From Candidatus Caccousia avistercoris (GTDB taxonomy: Bacteria > Bacillota > Clostridia > Oscillospirales > Acutalibacteraceae): DNA of 7,769 nucleotides. Both the position numbers and the translations under genes were made by a program. Below the pieces are notes generated by a model. That model saw only the letters and a list, made by a program, of their open reading frames with translations. It was not told the origin of the DNA and did not search any database. The DNA lies in contig DVMK01000172.1 of assembly GCA_018715025.1 (NCBI GenBank), forward strand, positions 1 to 7,769. Reading direction: 5' to 3'. Shown piece after piece: positions 1 through 7,123 of the stretch; position 1 is the first letter of the stretch; each line of letters starts with the position of its first letter.

Positions 1-1540
1 TACTCTTTATATTCCTGAACAATACATGACGAACACCGGCCGTTCCGTGGCTACTTTGAAGTTCACCATTACCTGGAAAGACGGCGCAGACACCTACCGC
101 GCCACCGGGCAAAAGACCATTACCGAGTGCGTGCTGGACGAAGGGGCTTCCTCCTCTGAGCCGGAGGAAACGAGCAGCCTCATGTTGGAGGGCTACACCG
201 TCAGCAAGCAGAACCTGCGGGAGGGCGACAAGTTCGACCTGACCGTAACCGTGCGGAACAACGGGCAGAAAACCTGCAACAACGTGAACGTGAAAATGCC
301 CTCGCTGGACAAAATTACGGTAAACGGCCGGCTGAGCGAGCAGGTCATCCCCTCGCTGGACCCGGGGGCCACGGCCGCCGTCACCTTCCCCATGCTGTGC
401 GCCTCCTCCATGACCACGGGGAACGTGGGCATCGGCCTTTCCCTTTCCTCTGACGAGGTGCAGGCCAAGGAAGCCACCGCCTACATATACGTCACCGGCA
501 CGGCGGAGGACGAAACCACCTCGCAGCCGGAGGACGCCGGCGTCAAGCCTGTGATTATTCTGGAAAGCTACGACTACGGCGGCGAGGCCGTGCAGGGCGG
601 CAAGGAATTTGAGCTTACCATGAACTTCAAGAACACCAGCCGCACCCAGAGCATTGAAAACGCCGTCATCAAGGTGTCTGCCGTCACCAACGACACCGGG
701 GCCGGCGGGGCGTTCACCCCCGCCAACTCCTCCAGCACCTTCTACGTGGAAAGCCTGGGCCCCGGCCAGACCATTCAGGAGAAAATCACCCTGCTGCCCA
801 AGGCGGACGCGGAGCCCAACTCCTACAGCATGCAGGTAAGCTTCGACTATGTGTACGGCAAAACCCACCAGGCCGCCAACGACAGCGTCACCTTCTCCAT
901 TCCCATTACCCAGGAGGACCGGTTCACCATCAGCAGCGCCGACCTGTACGGCCCCATTTACATGGGCGACAGCGGCTACCTGTCCATCAACTATGTGAAC
1001 AAGGGCAAAAGCACCGTGTACAACCTGAGCGTAGAGCTGCAGGGCAACTTCACCTCGGTGGACGGCACCACCATGTACATAGGCAACGTGAACTCCGGCA
1101 CGGGCGACTCTTACGACGCGACCCTCACCCCCAACGAGCCCGGCATGCTGGAGGGCACGGCGGTCTTTACCTACGAGGACGCTTCCGGCAACCAAAAGAC
1201 GGTGGAGCAGCCCTTCTCCTGCGAGGTCATTGAAAACACCTATGTGGATCCGGGCTTTGACCCCGGCATGGACCCGGGCATGATCCCCGAGGAGGAGCAG
1301 GGCTTCCCCGTGTGGGGCATTGTGCTCATCGCCGCGGCCGGGGCCGGGCTTGCCGCCGTCATTGTGGTGGTTGTGCTGAAAAAGCGCCGGGCCAAGCGCC
1401 GCCGCCTGCTGGAGGAAATGGACGACGAGGACGACTTCGACCCCAGCCAGTTCGCCCTTCCCTACAGCGGGAACGCCCCCGCAGCCCAGCAGCCTGAGGC
1501 GGAAGCGCCCGCCGCCGGGGAAGGGGAGCAAAAGCCATGA
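1..1540 (+). CDS. Membrane-anchored CARDB/NEW3-like repeat protein (5' partial), ABC permease partner
   Basis: The frame is open to the left edge and the first ATG (position 26) has no ribosome binding site before it, so the start and any signal peptide lie outside the window. About 512 residues are visible. At least three beta-sandwich repeats can be seen, beginning near 184, 541 and 920. Each has an alternating hydrophobic/polar pattern and a core resembling the CARDB/NEW3 (COG1361) signature, for example LTVTVRNNGQKT and LTMNFKNTSRTQ. A Pro/Gly linker with three DPG units follows (about 1247-1290), then one membrane helix (about 1310-1378, ending in KKRRAKRRR) and an acidic, Pro/Ala-rich cytoplasmic tail. 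The positive-inside rule puts the repeats outside the cell. The stop overlaps the start of the permease gene by 4 bp. The exact role is not known; I infer an extracytoplasmic accessory or adaptor subunit of the adjacent transporter. A cell-surface adhesive protein is the alternative. Confidence 0.5.
   Translation, partial: TLYIPEQYMTNTGRSVATLKFTITWKDGADTYRATGQKTITECVLDEGASSSEPEETSSLMLEGYTVSKQNLREGDKFDLTVTVRNNGQKTCNNVNVKMPSLDKITVNGRLSEQVIPSLDPGATAAVTFPMLCASSMTTGNVGIGLSLSSDEVQAKEATAYIYVTGTAEDETTSQPEDAGVKPVIILESYDYGGEAVQGGKEFELTMNFKNTSRTQSIENAVIKVSAVTNDTGAGGAFTPANSSSTFYVESLGPGQTIQEKITLLPKADAEPNSYSMQVSFDYVYGKTHQAANDSVTFSIPITQEDRFTISSADLYGPIYMGDSGYLSINYVNKGKSTVYNLSVELQGNFTSVDGTTMYIGNVNSGTGDSYDATLTPNEPGMLEGTAVFTYEDASGNQKTVEQPFSCEVIENTYVDPGFDPGMDPGMIPEEEQGFPVWGIVLIAAAGAGLAAVIVVVVLKKRRAKRRRLLEEMDDEDDFDPSQFALPYSGNAPAAQQPEAEAPAAGEGEQKP
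1521..1528 (+). promoter_or_regulatory. Ribosome binding site of the permease gene, inside the upstream CDS
   Basis: AAGGGGAG lies 8 nt before the ATG at 1537, within the last codons of the upstream gene. Together with the ATGA stop/start overlap it fixes the permease start and suggests translational coupling. Confidence 0.5.
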
Positions 1541-2880
1541 AAGTAAAAGACATGGTTTCCATGAGCGTGGGGAACCTGCGGAAGCGGAAGGTGCGCACCT
1601 GCCTCACCGTGGCGGGCGTGGTCATTGGCACCTGCGCCATTGTGGTCATGGTTTCCTTCGGCCTGGGCCTTTCCAAAAGCATGGACGATTCCCTGGCCCA
1701 GATGGGCGACCTTACCATGATCCAGGTGTACAACTACAACCAGTCCGCCGACAGCCCCAAGCTGGACGACAGCGTGGTAGAGGCCATCTCCCAGCTGGAC
1801 CATGTGGCGGCCGCCACCCCGGTGTACAACGTGCCCTGGGGCATTAACATCATGAGCGGCAAGTACCAGTTCAGCGGCACGGTGTACGGCCTGGACCTGG
1901 ACGCGCTGGAACCCCTGGGCTACCAGCTGGAGGAGGGGGAATTCCCCTCCGGCGAGCAGAAATCCAACGTCATCCTGTTCAGCCGCGATGGCCTGTACCA
2001 GTTTTACAACACCAAGAAAAATTCCAACAACTGGGTCAACCAAATCCCCGACGCCAACGGCAATATTCCCGACCCCTACGTGAACCCCATGAAGGATAAG
2101 CTGGAGGCGGTGGTGATGAACCAAGAGAACATGACGCCCTCCTCCGGCAAGCCGGTCAAGCTGCAGAGCACCGGCCTTTTGGCTGCCGACTACTCCAAAA
2201 ACCCCAGCCCCAGCTACGCCGCCTTCATCGACATCTCCCTGGCGAAAAAGCTCACCGAGGCCTACAACAAAGAGAACGACGTAAAGAACACCACCGGCAC
2301 CACCTACCAGCAGGTGATTGTCAAGGCGGAGGACATCGCCTACGTGGAAGAGATTGAAAACGCCATCCATGAGCTGGGCTTTACCGACACCAGCAGCATG
2401 GAGAGCATCCGCAAGCCCATGGAACAGCAGATGCAGACCGTGCAGCTGATTCTGGGCGGCCTGGGCGCCGTTTCCCTGATTGTGGCGGCCCTGGGCATCA
2501 CCAACACCATGATCATGTCCATCTACGAGCGCACCCGTGAAATCGGTGTTATGAAGGTGCTGGGCTGCGTGGTGGGCGACATCCGCACCATGTTCCTGGT
2601 AGAGGCCGGGCTCATTGGGCTGATGGGCGGCATTGTGGGAATTGGGGTGAGTTACCTGCTCTCGGCAATCATCAACCACCTGGTTTCCTCCGGGCAGGGC
2701 GGCAGCATGCTGGGCGGCATGCTGGGCATGGCAGGCGGCGGCACGCAGATCTCGCTCATTCCCCCCTGGCTGGCGCTGGGCGCCATTGTGTTTGCCATTG
2801 GGGTGGGCCTGCTCAGCGGCGTGCTTCCGGCGAACCGGGCGGTAAAAATCAGCGCCCTCACCGCCATCAAGCAGGAATAA
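1537..2880 (+). CDS. MacB/FtsX-type ABC transporter permease
   Basis: This is a complete 447-residue membrane subunit with the MacB architecture. A basic N-terminus (RKRKVR) leads into membrane helix 1 (about 21-43, with the family-typical TVAGVVIGT). A large extracytoplasmic MacB-type periplasmic-core-like domain follows (about 44-300), then three helices at about 302-326, 352-377 and 411-430. The cytoplasmic segment YERTREIGVMKVLG (330-343) is the conserved ATPase-contact element, and the C-terminus PANRAVKISALTAIKQE matches the family's ending. Proteins of this type transmit ATP hydrolysis mechanically across the membrane in peptide or antibiotic export, or lipoprotein and cell-wall processes, and need a separate MacB/LolD-type ATPase. 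None is in the window, so it is probably encoded upstream. The start is fixed by the site at 1521-1528. A Gly/Met-rich stretch (386-402) between helices 3 and 4 is unusual. The family is certain; the substrate cannot be read from the sequence. Confidence 0.5.
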   Translation: MKVKDMVSMSVGNLRKRKVRTCLTVAGVVIGTCAIVVMVSFGLGLSKSMDDSLAQMGDLTMIQVYNYNQSADSPKLDDSVVEAISQLDHVAAATPVYNVPWGINIMSGKYQFSGTVYGLDLDALEPLGYQLEEGEFPSGEQKSNVILFSRDGLYQFYNTKKNSNNWVNQIPDANGNIPDPYVNPMKDKLEAVVMNQENMTPSSGKPVKLQSTGLLAADYSKNPSPSYAAFIDISLAKKLTEAYNKENDVKNTTGTTYQQVIVKAEDIAYVEEIENAIHELGFTDTSSMESIRKPMEQQMQTVQLILGGLGAVSLIVAALGITNTMIMSIYERTREIGVMKVLGCVVGDIRTMFLVEAGLIGLMGGIVGIGVSYLLSAIINHLVSSGQGGSMLGGMLGMAGGGTQISLIPPWLALGAIVFAIGVGLLSGVLPANRAVKISALTAIKQE

Positions 2881-2909
2881 GCCCCGGCCGTCTCATAAGA
2901 AAAGAATTT

Positions 2910-2932
2910 TATTTTTCCCTGTGAGAAAAATA
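2910..2932. other. AT-rich inverted repeat after the permease gene
   Basis: TATTTTTC (2910-2917) and GAAAAATA (2925-2932) are perfect 8-bp inverted repeats with a 7-nt loop, 30 bp past the permease stop. The stem is AT-rich and no T-run follows, so it is not a canonical intrinsic terminator. It may be a weak transcript-end structure or a protein-binding dyad. Confidence 0.5.
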
Positions 2933-3011
2933 GGGACTGCCGGCCATAGCCCGGCGTCAAAAGAATATACGGCGTTTTCAGCGGGATGCCGCAACTATGC
3001 CGTCAAATGCA

Positions 3012-3055
3012 GCTTTGGCCGCAGAGCGGGATAAACTCCGTTCTGCGGCCAAAGC
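3012..3055 (+). other. Long GC-rich stem-loop between the permease and acetyltransferase genes
   Basis: GCTTTGGCCGCAGA (3012-3025) pairs perfectly with TCTGCGGCCAAAGC (3042-3055). Five further inner pairs (two of them G-U) leave a 6-nt loop, giving a stem of about 19 bp. Only three T follow on the + strand and no T-run follows on the - strand, so it is not a textbook terminator. It could end or protect the upstream operon mRNA, or lie in the leader of the acetyltransferase gene, whose start is 51 nt downstream. Structure confidence is high; function is unknown. Confidence 0.5.
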
Positions 3056-3106
3056 CGTTTGGGGAGCCTGCAGCACCCTGCCAAAGAGAAAGGAGCTGAC
3101 GCAGCC

Positions 3107-3661
3107 ATGGAGGAAATACGGCTGGAATCGGAACGGCTGACGTTCCGGAAAATAGAACCCGGCGATTTTGCCGCCGTCGCGGAAATTATGCGGGGGCGGG
3201 GCGTGCAGAAGGTGTGGGGCCATTTTTTTACCGACCAGGATGTGCGGGAATGGATAGAAAAACGGCGGAGGGGCTACGAGGCCCACGGAATAGACTACCT
3301 GCTGGCGTGCCGCAGGGATTCCGGCGAGGCCGTGGGCCAGATTGGCCTGCTTCGAGAAGCCATACAGGGCCGCGAGGTCTGGGCTGTCGGCTACATTTTG
3401 GCAGACAGGTACTGCGGCAGGGGGTACGCCACCGAGGGGGCGCGGGCCATGGCGGAGTACGCCTTCCGCACGCTGAAAGCGCCTGAAATCTTCTGCGACA
3501 TCAGGCCGGAAAACCTGCCCTCCCTGGCGGTGGCAAAGCGTCTGGGCATGACGGAAACCGGCTCCTTCCTCAAGCGTTACCGGGGCCAGGACATGCCCCA
3601 CCTGATTTTCCGCCTGCGTCCGCCGGCCGGCGGCCTGTTTTTGAGCGCTGAAAAACTGTAG
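3107..3661 (+). CDS. GNAT-family N-acetyltransferase (RimJ/RimL-like, Acetyltransf_3)
   Basis: This 184-residue protein is predicted to transfer an acetyl group from acetyl-CoA to an amine, in the cytoplasm. The N-terminus LESERLTFRKIEPGDF is typical of the RimJ/RimL (PF13302) subgroup. The acetyl-CoA pyrophosphate-binding loop R/Q-x-x-G-x-G/A is present as R101-Y-C-G104-R-G106, followed by YATEGARAMAEYAF. The later motif N136-LPSLAVAKRLGM is the conserved segment ending in the family's LGF/LGM turn. Length is normal for a single-domain member. I chose the ATG at 3107 because AAAGGAG ends 11 nt before it; an in-frame TTG at 3059 has no such site and sits beside the stem-loop. Substrates in this subgroup include ribosomal-protein N-termini, aminoglycosides and small amines, and sequence alone does not separate these. 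No convincing promoter or terminator is seen next to it. Confidence 0.5.
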   Translation: MEEIRLESERLTFRKIEPGDFAAVAEIMRGRGVQKVWGHFFTDQDVREWIEKRRRGYEAHGIDYLLACRRDSGEAVGQIGLLREAIQGREVWAVGYILADRYCGRGYATEGARAMAEYAFRTLKAPEIFCDIRPENLPSLAVAKRLGMTETGSFLKRYRGQDMPHLIFRLRPPAGGLFLSAEKL

Positions 3662-3694
3662 GGGATTCACAAAAACCGGGGAAAATATTATGGC

Positions 3695-3723
3695 TTGCTT
3701 GGGGAAAGGCGATATGCTATACT
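3695..3723 (+). promoter_or_regulatory. Extended -10 SigA-type promoter for the mannosidase gene
   Basis: TATACT (3718-3723) matches 5 of 6 bases of the -10 consensus and is preceded by TG plus one base (TGC, 3715-3717), the extended -10 element. TTGCTT (3695-3700) lies exactly 17 nt upstream as a weak -35. Transcription should start near 3730, giving a leader of about 120 nt. The site lies 34 bp past the acetyltransferase stop. Confidence 0.5.
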
Positions 3724-3733
3724 GAACCCGTTA

Positions 3734-3815
3734 CCTTACAAAGGTGCAGAAAAGCCGCCCGCCCCTACCCGGCGGGCAGGCAATGGGGAGGATGTTGGAT
3801 CCATGCCCTGTAAGG
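3734..3815 (+). other. Structured 5' leader of the mannosidase mRNA
   Basis: CCTTACA (3734-3740) is complementary to TGTAAGG (3809-3815) and encloses an inner hairpin GCCCGCC (3757-3763) / GGCGGGC (3771-3777) with a 7-nt loop. The long-range pairing begins right after the predicted transcript start and closes 20 nt before the Shine-Dalgarno sequence. No T-run follows the inner hairpin, so it is not a terminator. I do not recognise it as a known riboswitch or T-box; it may be cis-regulatory or simply a stable 5' structure. Confidence 0.5.
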
Positions 3816-3835
3816 CAGACAATTTCTGAATCTAT

Positions 3836-3840
3836 AGGAG
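3836..3840 (+). promoter_or_regulatory. Ribosome binding site deciding the mannosidase start
   Basis: AGGAG is immediately followed by ATGATG at 3841, so the first two ATGs are too close to be used. The in-frame ATG at 3850 lies 9 nt downstream, the normal distance, and is the likely start. Confidence 0.5.
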
Positions 3841-3849
3841 ATGATGTTC

Positions 3850-6800
3850 ATGAAAATGGCGCCGGAATGGCATGACCGCCTGCGGCATTGGACGGCGGCC
3901 CTGGAAAAGGATTTTTACCACCCGCTGGGGGAAATTTCCTTTGAGGGGTTCTGCACCCGCAGCCACATCACCCAGGAGGAGGCGCTGGGCCACGGCGGCT
4001 ACGCGCCCGTACCGGAAGGGACCGCCTGGGGGAACGAGTGGGAGTACCTGTGGCTGAAGGGAGAGATCGTCCTCCCGCCGGAGGCCGAGGGCAAAATGAT
4101 TGTGCTGAACCTGAACCCGGGCGGCGAAACCACCCTGTTCGTCAACGGGGCCTCCTTCGGCACCTACCGGGCCGGGTGGGTGTCGGTGCCCCACCATTTT
4201 ATAGAGGACAACATCCTCACCGAAAACGGCAAGCCGGGCGAGCGGTACCTGCTGCAGGCGGAGGCGTACGCCGGCCACTTCTTCCCCGAAAGCCACCTGA
4301 CCGCCTGCAGCACCGGCCCGGTGATCCCCGGCACCTACACCGACCCTCTGAAGGGCAAGCTGCGCACGGTGATGGGGAAAAACACCTTCGGCGTCTGGAA
4401 TGAGGAAGCCTACCAGCTTTGGATGGACGTGAAAACCCTGGCCGAGGTGATGGACTGCCTGCCGGAAAGCAGCCTGCGGGCCGCGAAGATTGGAAAGGCC
4501 CTGCAGAGTTTCACCCTCACGGTGGATTTTGAGCAGCCGCCCGAGGCGCGGAACGCTTCCTACCGGGCAGGGCGGGAGGTTCTGCGGGAAGCGCTTTCCT
4601 GCGTCAACGGCAGCACCGCGCCCACCTTCTACGGCATTGGCAACGCCCACCTGGACGTGGCCTGGCTTTGGCCCCTGGCAGAGACCGAGCGCAAGGTTTC
4701 CCGCACCTTTGCGGCCCAGCTGCGCCTGCTTGAGAAGTACCCCGGGTACAAATTCCTGCAGAGCCAGCCGCAAACCTACGCCTTCTGCCAGCAGTATTAC
4801 CCCGAGCTGTTCCAGCGGATCAAGGACGCCATTCAGAAGGGCGGCTGGATCGCCGAGGGCGGCATGTGGGTGGAACCCGACACCAACATGACCTCGGGCG
4901 AGTCGCTGGTGCGCCAGCTGGTGCACGGCATGCGCTACTTCCGGGAAGAGCTGGGCGTAAACTGCGAGATCCTCTGGCTGCCCGACACCTTCGGCTACAC
5001 CGCCGCCCTGCCTCAGATCCTGAAGAGCTGCGGCATCAAATACCTGGTAACCCAGAAAATCTTCTGGAGCTACAACGGCGGCGACCAGTTCCCCTACCAC
5101 TACTTCACCTGGCGCGGCATGGACGGCAGCGAAATCGTTTCCTACCTGCCCACCAGCTACACCTACACCACCAACCCGCAGCAGCTCATCCACGTGTGGG
5201 AAAACCGCGTCCAGAAGGACGGGCTGGACAAGTTCCTGCTGCCCTACGGCTACGGCGACGGCGGCGGCGGCCCCAGCCGGGACTATGTGGAATTCGCCCT
5301 GCGGGAAAAGAACCTGGAGGGCTGCCCCAGGCTGGAAATGGCCCACCCCAGCAAGCTGTTCGAGGACCTGGCCGCGGAGGGCGGCCCCGAAAACACCTAC
5401 GTGGGCGAGCTTTACTTCCCCTGCCACCGGGGCGTTTACACCAGCCAGGCCGCCGTCAAGAAGGGGAACCGCAGGTCTGAGCTGGCCATGCGGGAGGCGG
5501 AGCTGTGGGGCGCGGTGGCCCTGCAGGACGGCTTCGCCTTCCCCTACGAGGAGTGGGACGCCGACTGGAAAAAGGTGCTGCTCAACCAGTTCCACGACAT
5601 TCTCCCCGGCTCCTCCATTGCGGCGGTTTACGAGACGGCGAGAGAGCTGCACGACCAGGTCATTGACTCCGGCAGCCGGCTGGCCGCCGCGGCCGCGAGC
5701 GCCATTGCCGGCGAGGGCGGCGACGAGCTGGTGTTCAACTCCCTTTCCTGGGAACGGGACACGGTGGTGAAAAAGGCCGACGGCAGCTACGCCCGCGTCA
5801 CGGTGCCCGCCTGCGGCTACGCCCCCGCCCAAGACAGCGGCCTGCCCGAAGGGGAAGCCGTCGCCGTCTCGGCAGACGCGGAGGGCGCCGTGCTGCAGAA
5901 CAGCAAGGTCAGGGCCGTGTTTGACAAAAACGGCGAGCTCACCTCCTTTGTTCTGCTGGAAACCGGCCGGGAATTCGCGGCCGGCGGCATGAACCGCCTG
6001 CTGCTCTACAAGGACGTGCCGCGCATCTTCGACGCCTGGGACATCGACAGCAACTACGAGCAGCAGTTTGTGGAAAGCGGCCGCTGCACCGGGATCCGCA
6101 TTGTGGAGGAAAGCCCCTACCGCTGCGCCCTGGAGCTCCGGCGCGAAATCGGCAATTCCACCCTTACCCAGGTGGTTTCTCTGGAAAGCGGCAGCCGCCG
6201 GGTAGAGTTTGACACCTCTGTCCAGTGGCACGAGCTGCACCGCCTGCTGAAGGTCAGCTTCCCGGTGGACGTGACCGCCAACGAAGCGGTGAACGAAATG
6301 CAGTTCGGGTACGTGAAGCGGCCCACCCACCGTTCCCGCGCCTACGACAAAGACCGCTTCGAGGTCTGCAACCACCGGTACACCGCCCTCTGCGACGAGG
6401 GCCACGGCGCCGCTGTGCTGAACGACTGCAAATACGGCGTAAGCGTGCTGGGCAACGCCATCAACCTGACCCTGCTGCGGGCGCCCGCTTCCCCTGAAAT
6501 GGCAGCGGACAACGGCAGCCACCGCTTCACCTACGCCTTCACCGCCTGGGAAGGCGGCCTGCTGGGCAGCCCGGTGGTGCGCGAGGGGTACGAGCTGAAC
6601 GTGAAGCCCCTCCTCCTTTCCGGCAAGGCCGGCAGCAGAAGCTTCTTCTCGCTGCAGGGGGCCGGCAACGTGATTATCGACACGGTGAAGCCCGCCGAGG
6701 ACCAGAGCGGCGACATTGTGCTGCGCCTGTACGAAAGCAAGCAGGCCGACACCAACGCCGTTCTCTGCTGGGATCTCCCCGTGGAGTCCGCCTGCCTGTG

Positions 6801-6918
6801 CAACATGCTGGAGGAGCCCGGCAGCTGCCAGCCCCTTGCGCTTTGCGGAAACAGCGTAACGCTTCATTTCCGCCCCTTCGAGGTAAAGACCCTGCGCCTG
6901 CACCCTGCCAAGGCCTGA
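3850..6918 (+). CDS. GH38 alpha-mannosidase (cytosolic, Ams1/MAN2C1-like)
   Basis: This is a complete 1022-residue glycoside hydrolase of family 38, a retaining, metal-dependent exo-enzyme removing alpha-linked mannose from oligosaccharides. No signal peptide is present, so it should act in the cytoplasm on imported or recycled mannosides. A beta-rich N-terminal domain (about 30-250) precedes the catalytic barrel. The barrel opens with NAHLDVAWLWP, giving zinc ligands H267 and D269. WLPDTFGYTAALPQI carries the nucleophile and zinc ligand D379. GYGDGGGG carries D470, the likely acid/base residue. NQFHDILPGSSI in the helical domain supplies the fourth ligand, H582. Beta-sandwich domains fill the rest to about 1022. 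These ligands correspond to H90, D92, D204 and H471 of Drosophila Golgi mannosidase II, as known from that enzyme. Length fits the roughly 1000-residue bacterial and cytosolic class. The gene appears monocistronic, with its own promoter and terminator and no sugar transporter or regulator directly beside it. Confidence 0.5.
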   Translation: MKMAPEWHDRLRHWTAALEKDFYHPLGEISFEGFCTRSHITQEEALGHGGYAPVPEGTAWGNEWEYLWLKGEIVLPPEAEGKMIVLNLNPGGETTLFVNGASFGTYRAGWVSVPHHFIEDNILTENGKPGERYLLQAEAYAGHFFPESHLTACSTGPVIPGTYTDPLKGKLRTVMGKNTFGVWNEEAYQLWMDVKTLAEVMDCLPESSLRAAKIGKALQSFTLTVDFEQPPEARNASYRAGREVLREALSCVNGSTAPTFYGIGNAHLDVAWLWPLAETERKVSRTFAAQLRLLEKYPGYKFLQSQPQTYAFCQQYYPELFQRIKDAIQKGGWIAEGGMWVEPDTNMTSGESLVRQLVHGMRYFREELGVNCEILWLPDTFGYTAALPQILKSCGIKYLVTQKIFWSYNGGDQFPYHYFTWRGMDGSEIVSYLPTSYTYTTNPQQLIHVWENRVQKDGLDKFLLPYGYGDGGGGPSRDYVEFALREKNLEGCPRLEMAHPSKLFEDLAAEGGPENTYVGELYFPCHRGVYTSQAAVKKGNRRSELAMREAELWGAVALQDGFAFPYEEWDADWKKVLLNQFHDILPGSSIAAVYETARELHDQVIDSGSRLAAAAASAIAGEGGDELVFNSLSWERDTVVKKADGSYARVTVPACGYAPAQDSGLPEGEAVAVSADAEGAVLQNSKVRAVFDKNGELTSFVLLETGREFAAGGMNRLLLYKDVPRIFDAWDIDSNYEQQFVESGRCTGIRIVEESPYRCALELRREIGNSTLTQVVSLESGSRRVEFDTSVQWHELHRLLKVSFPVDVTANEAVNEMQFGYVKRPTHRSRAYDKDRFEVCNHRYTALCDEGHGAAVLNDCKYGVSVLGNAINLTLLRAPASPEMAADNGSHRFTYAFTAWEGGLLGSPVVREGYELNVKPLLLSGKAGSRSFFSLQGAGNVIIDTVKPAEDQSGDIVLRLYESKQADTNAVLCWDLPVESACLCNMLEEPGSCQPLALCGNSVTLHFRPFEVKTLRLHPAKA

Positions 6919-6952
6919 TGCAGCGCCCCTGACGTAAAAATAAAAAGAAAGA

Positions 6953-7000
6953 AAAAGCGGCCCCGGGCATGCGAAAAACGCATGACCCGGGGCCGCTTTT
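6953..7000. terminator. Bidirectional intrinsic terminator between convergent genes
   Basis: A 15-bp arm (6953-6967, AAAAGCGGCCCCGGG) pairs perfectly with 6986-7000. An inner CATGCG/CGCATG stem, one bulged A (6985) and an AAAAA loop complete the hairpin. On the + strand the stem ends in TTTT, serving the mannosidase gene 35 bp upstream. On the - strand it is followed by a long T-rich run (complement of 6935-6956), so it also stops transcription from the regulator side. Confidence 0.5.
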
Positions 7001-7024
7001 CTGCGCCCGCCCTGGCCGGGGTAC

Positions 7025-7059
7025 AAAAAATGCGCCTGCGCCGGAGCCCCCGCGCAGGC
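7025..7059 (-). terminator. Intrinsic terminator of the AbrB-like gene
   Basis: On the - strand GCCTGCGC (7059-7052) pairs with GCGCAGGC (7041-7034) across a 10-nt loop, followed by GCA and then six T (7030-7025). It lies 65 bp past the regulator stop and precedes the bidirectional terminator, giving the - strand transcript two stops in series. Confidence 0.5.
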
Positions 7060-7123
7060 TGTACCGCTTCCGCCGAAGGAGGCCGCCCAGCAGGGCCCTC
7101 CGCCGGGGCCCGGCGCTCCTCTC

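Noticed and set aside
26..28. ATG at 26 as the true start of the first gene
   Set aside because: The frame is open upstream to the edge, no Shine-Dalgarno precedes it, and the protein would begin inside a beta-sandwich domain with no signal peptide.
1462..2679. A 405-codon - strand frame opposite the permease gene
   Set aside because: His/Gly/Val-rich shadow of the permease with the same cause; no ribosome binding site or domain pattern.
2961..2971. AATATAC near 2966 as a -10 box for the acetyltransferase gene
   Set aside because: No acceptable -35 hexamer lies at 16-18 nt, so the match is not better than expected in an AT-richer spacer.
3059..3061. TTG at 3059 as the acetyltransferase start
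   Set aside because: No ribosome binding site, adjacent to the stem-loop, and the extra 16 residues do not fit the family N-terminus.
2978..3670. A 230-codon - strand frame opposite the acetyltransferase gene
   Set aside because: The + strand frame has clear GNAT motifs; this one has none and reads through the stem-loop.
3757..3777. GC hairpin in the mannosidase leader as a terminator or attenuator
   Set aside because: No T-run follows; kept only as a leader structure.
3832..7026. A 1064-codon open frame on the - strand covering the whole mannosidase gene
   Set aside because: It is antisense to a gene with unmistakable GH38 motifs, its translation is a low-complexity Gly/Ala/Val/His-rich sequence, it reaches into the terminator, and GC-rich third positions readily keep this frame free of stops.
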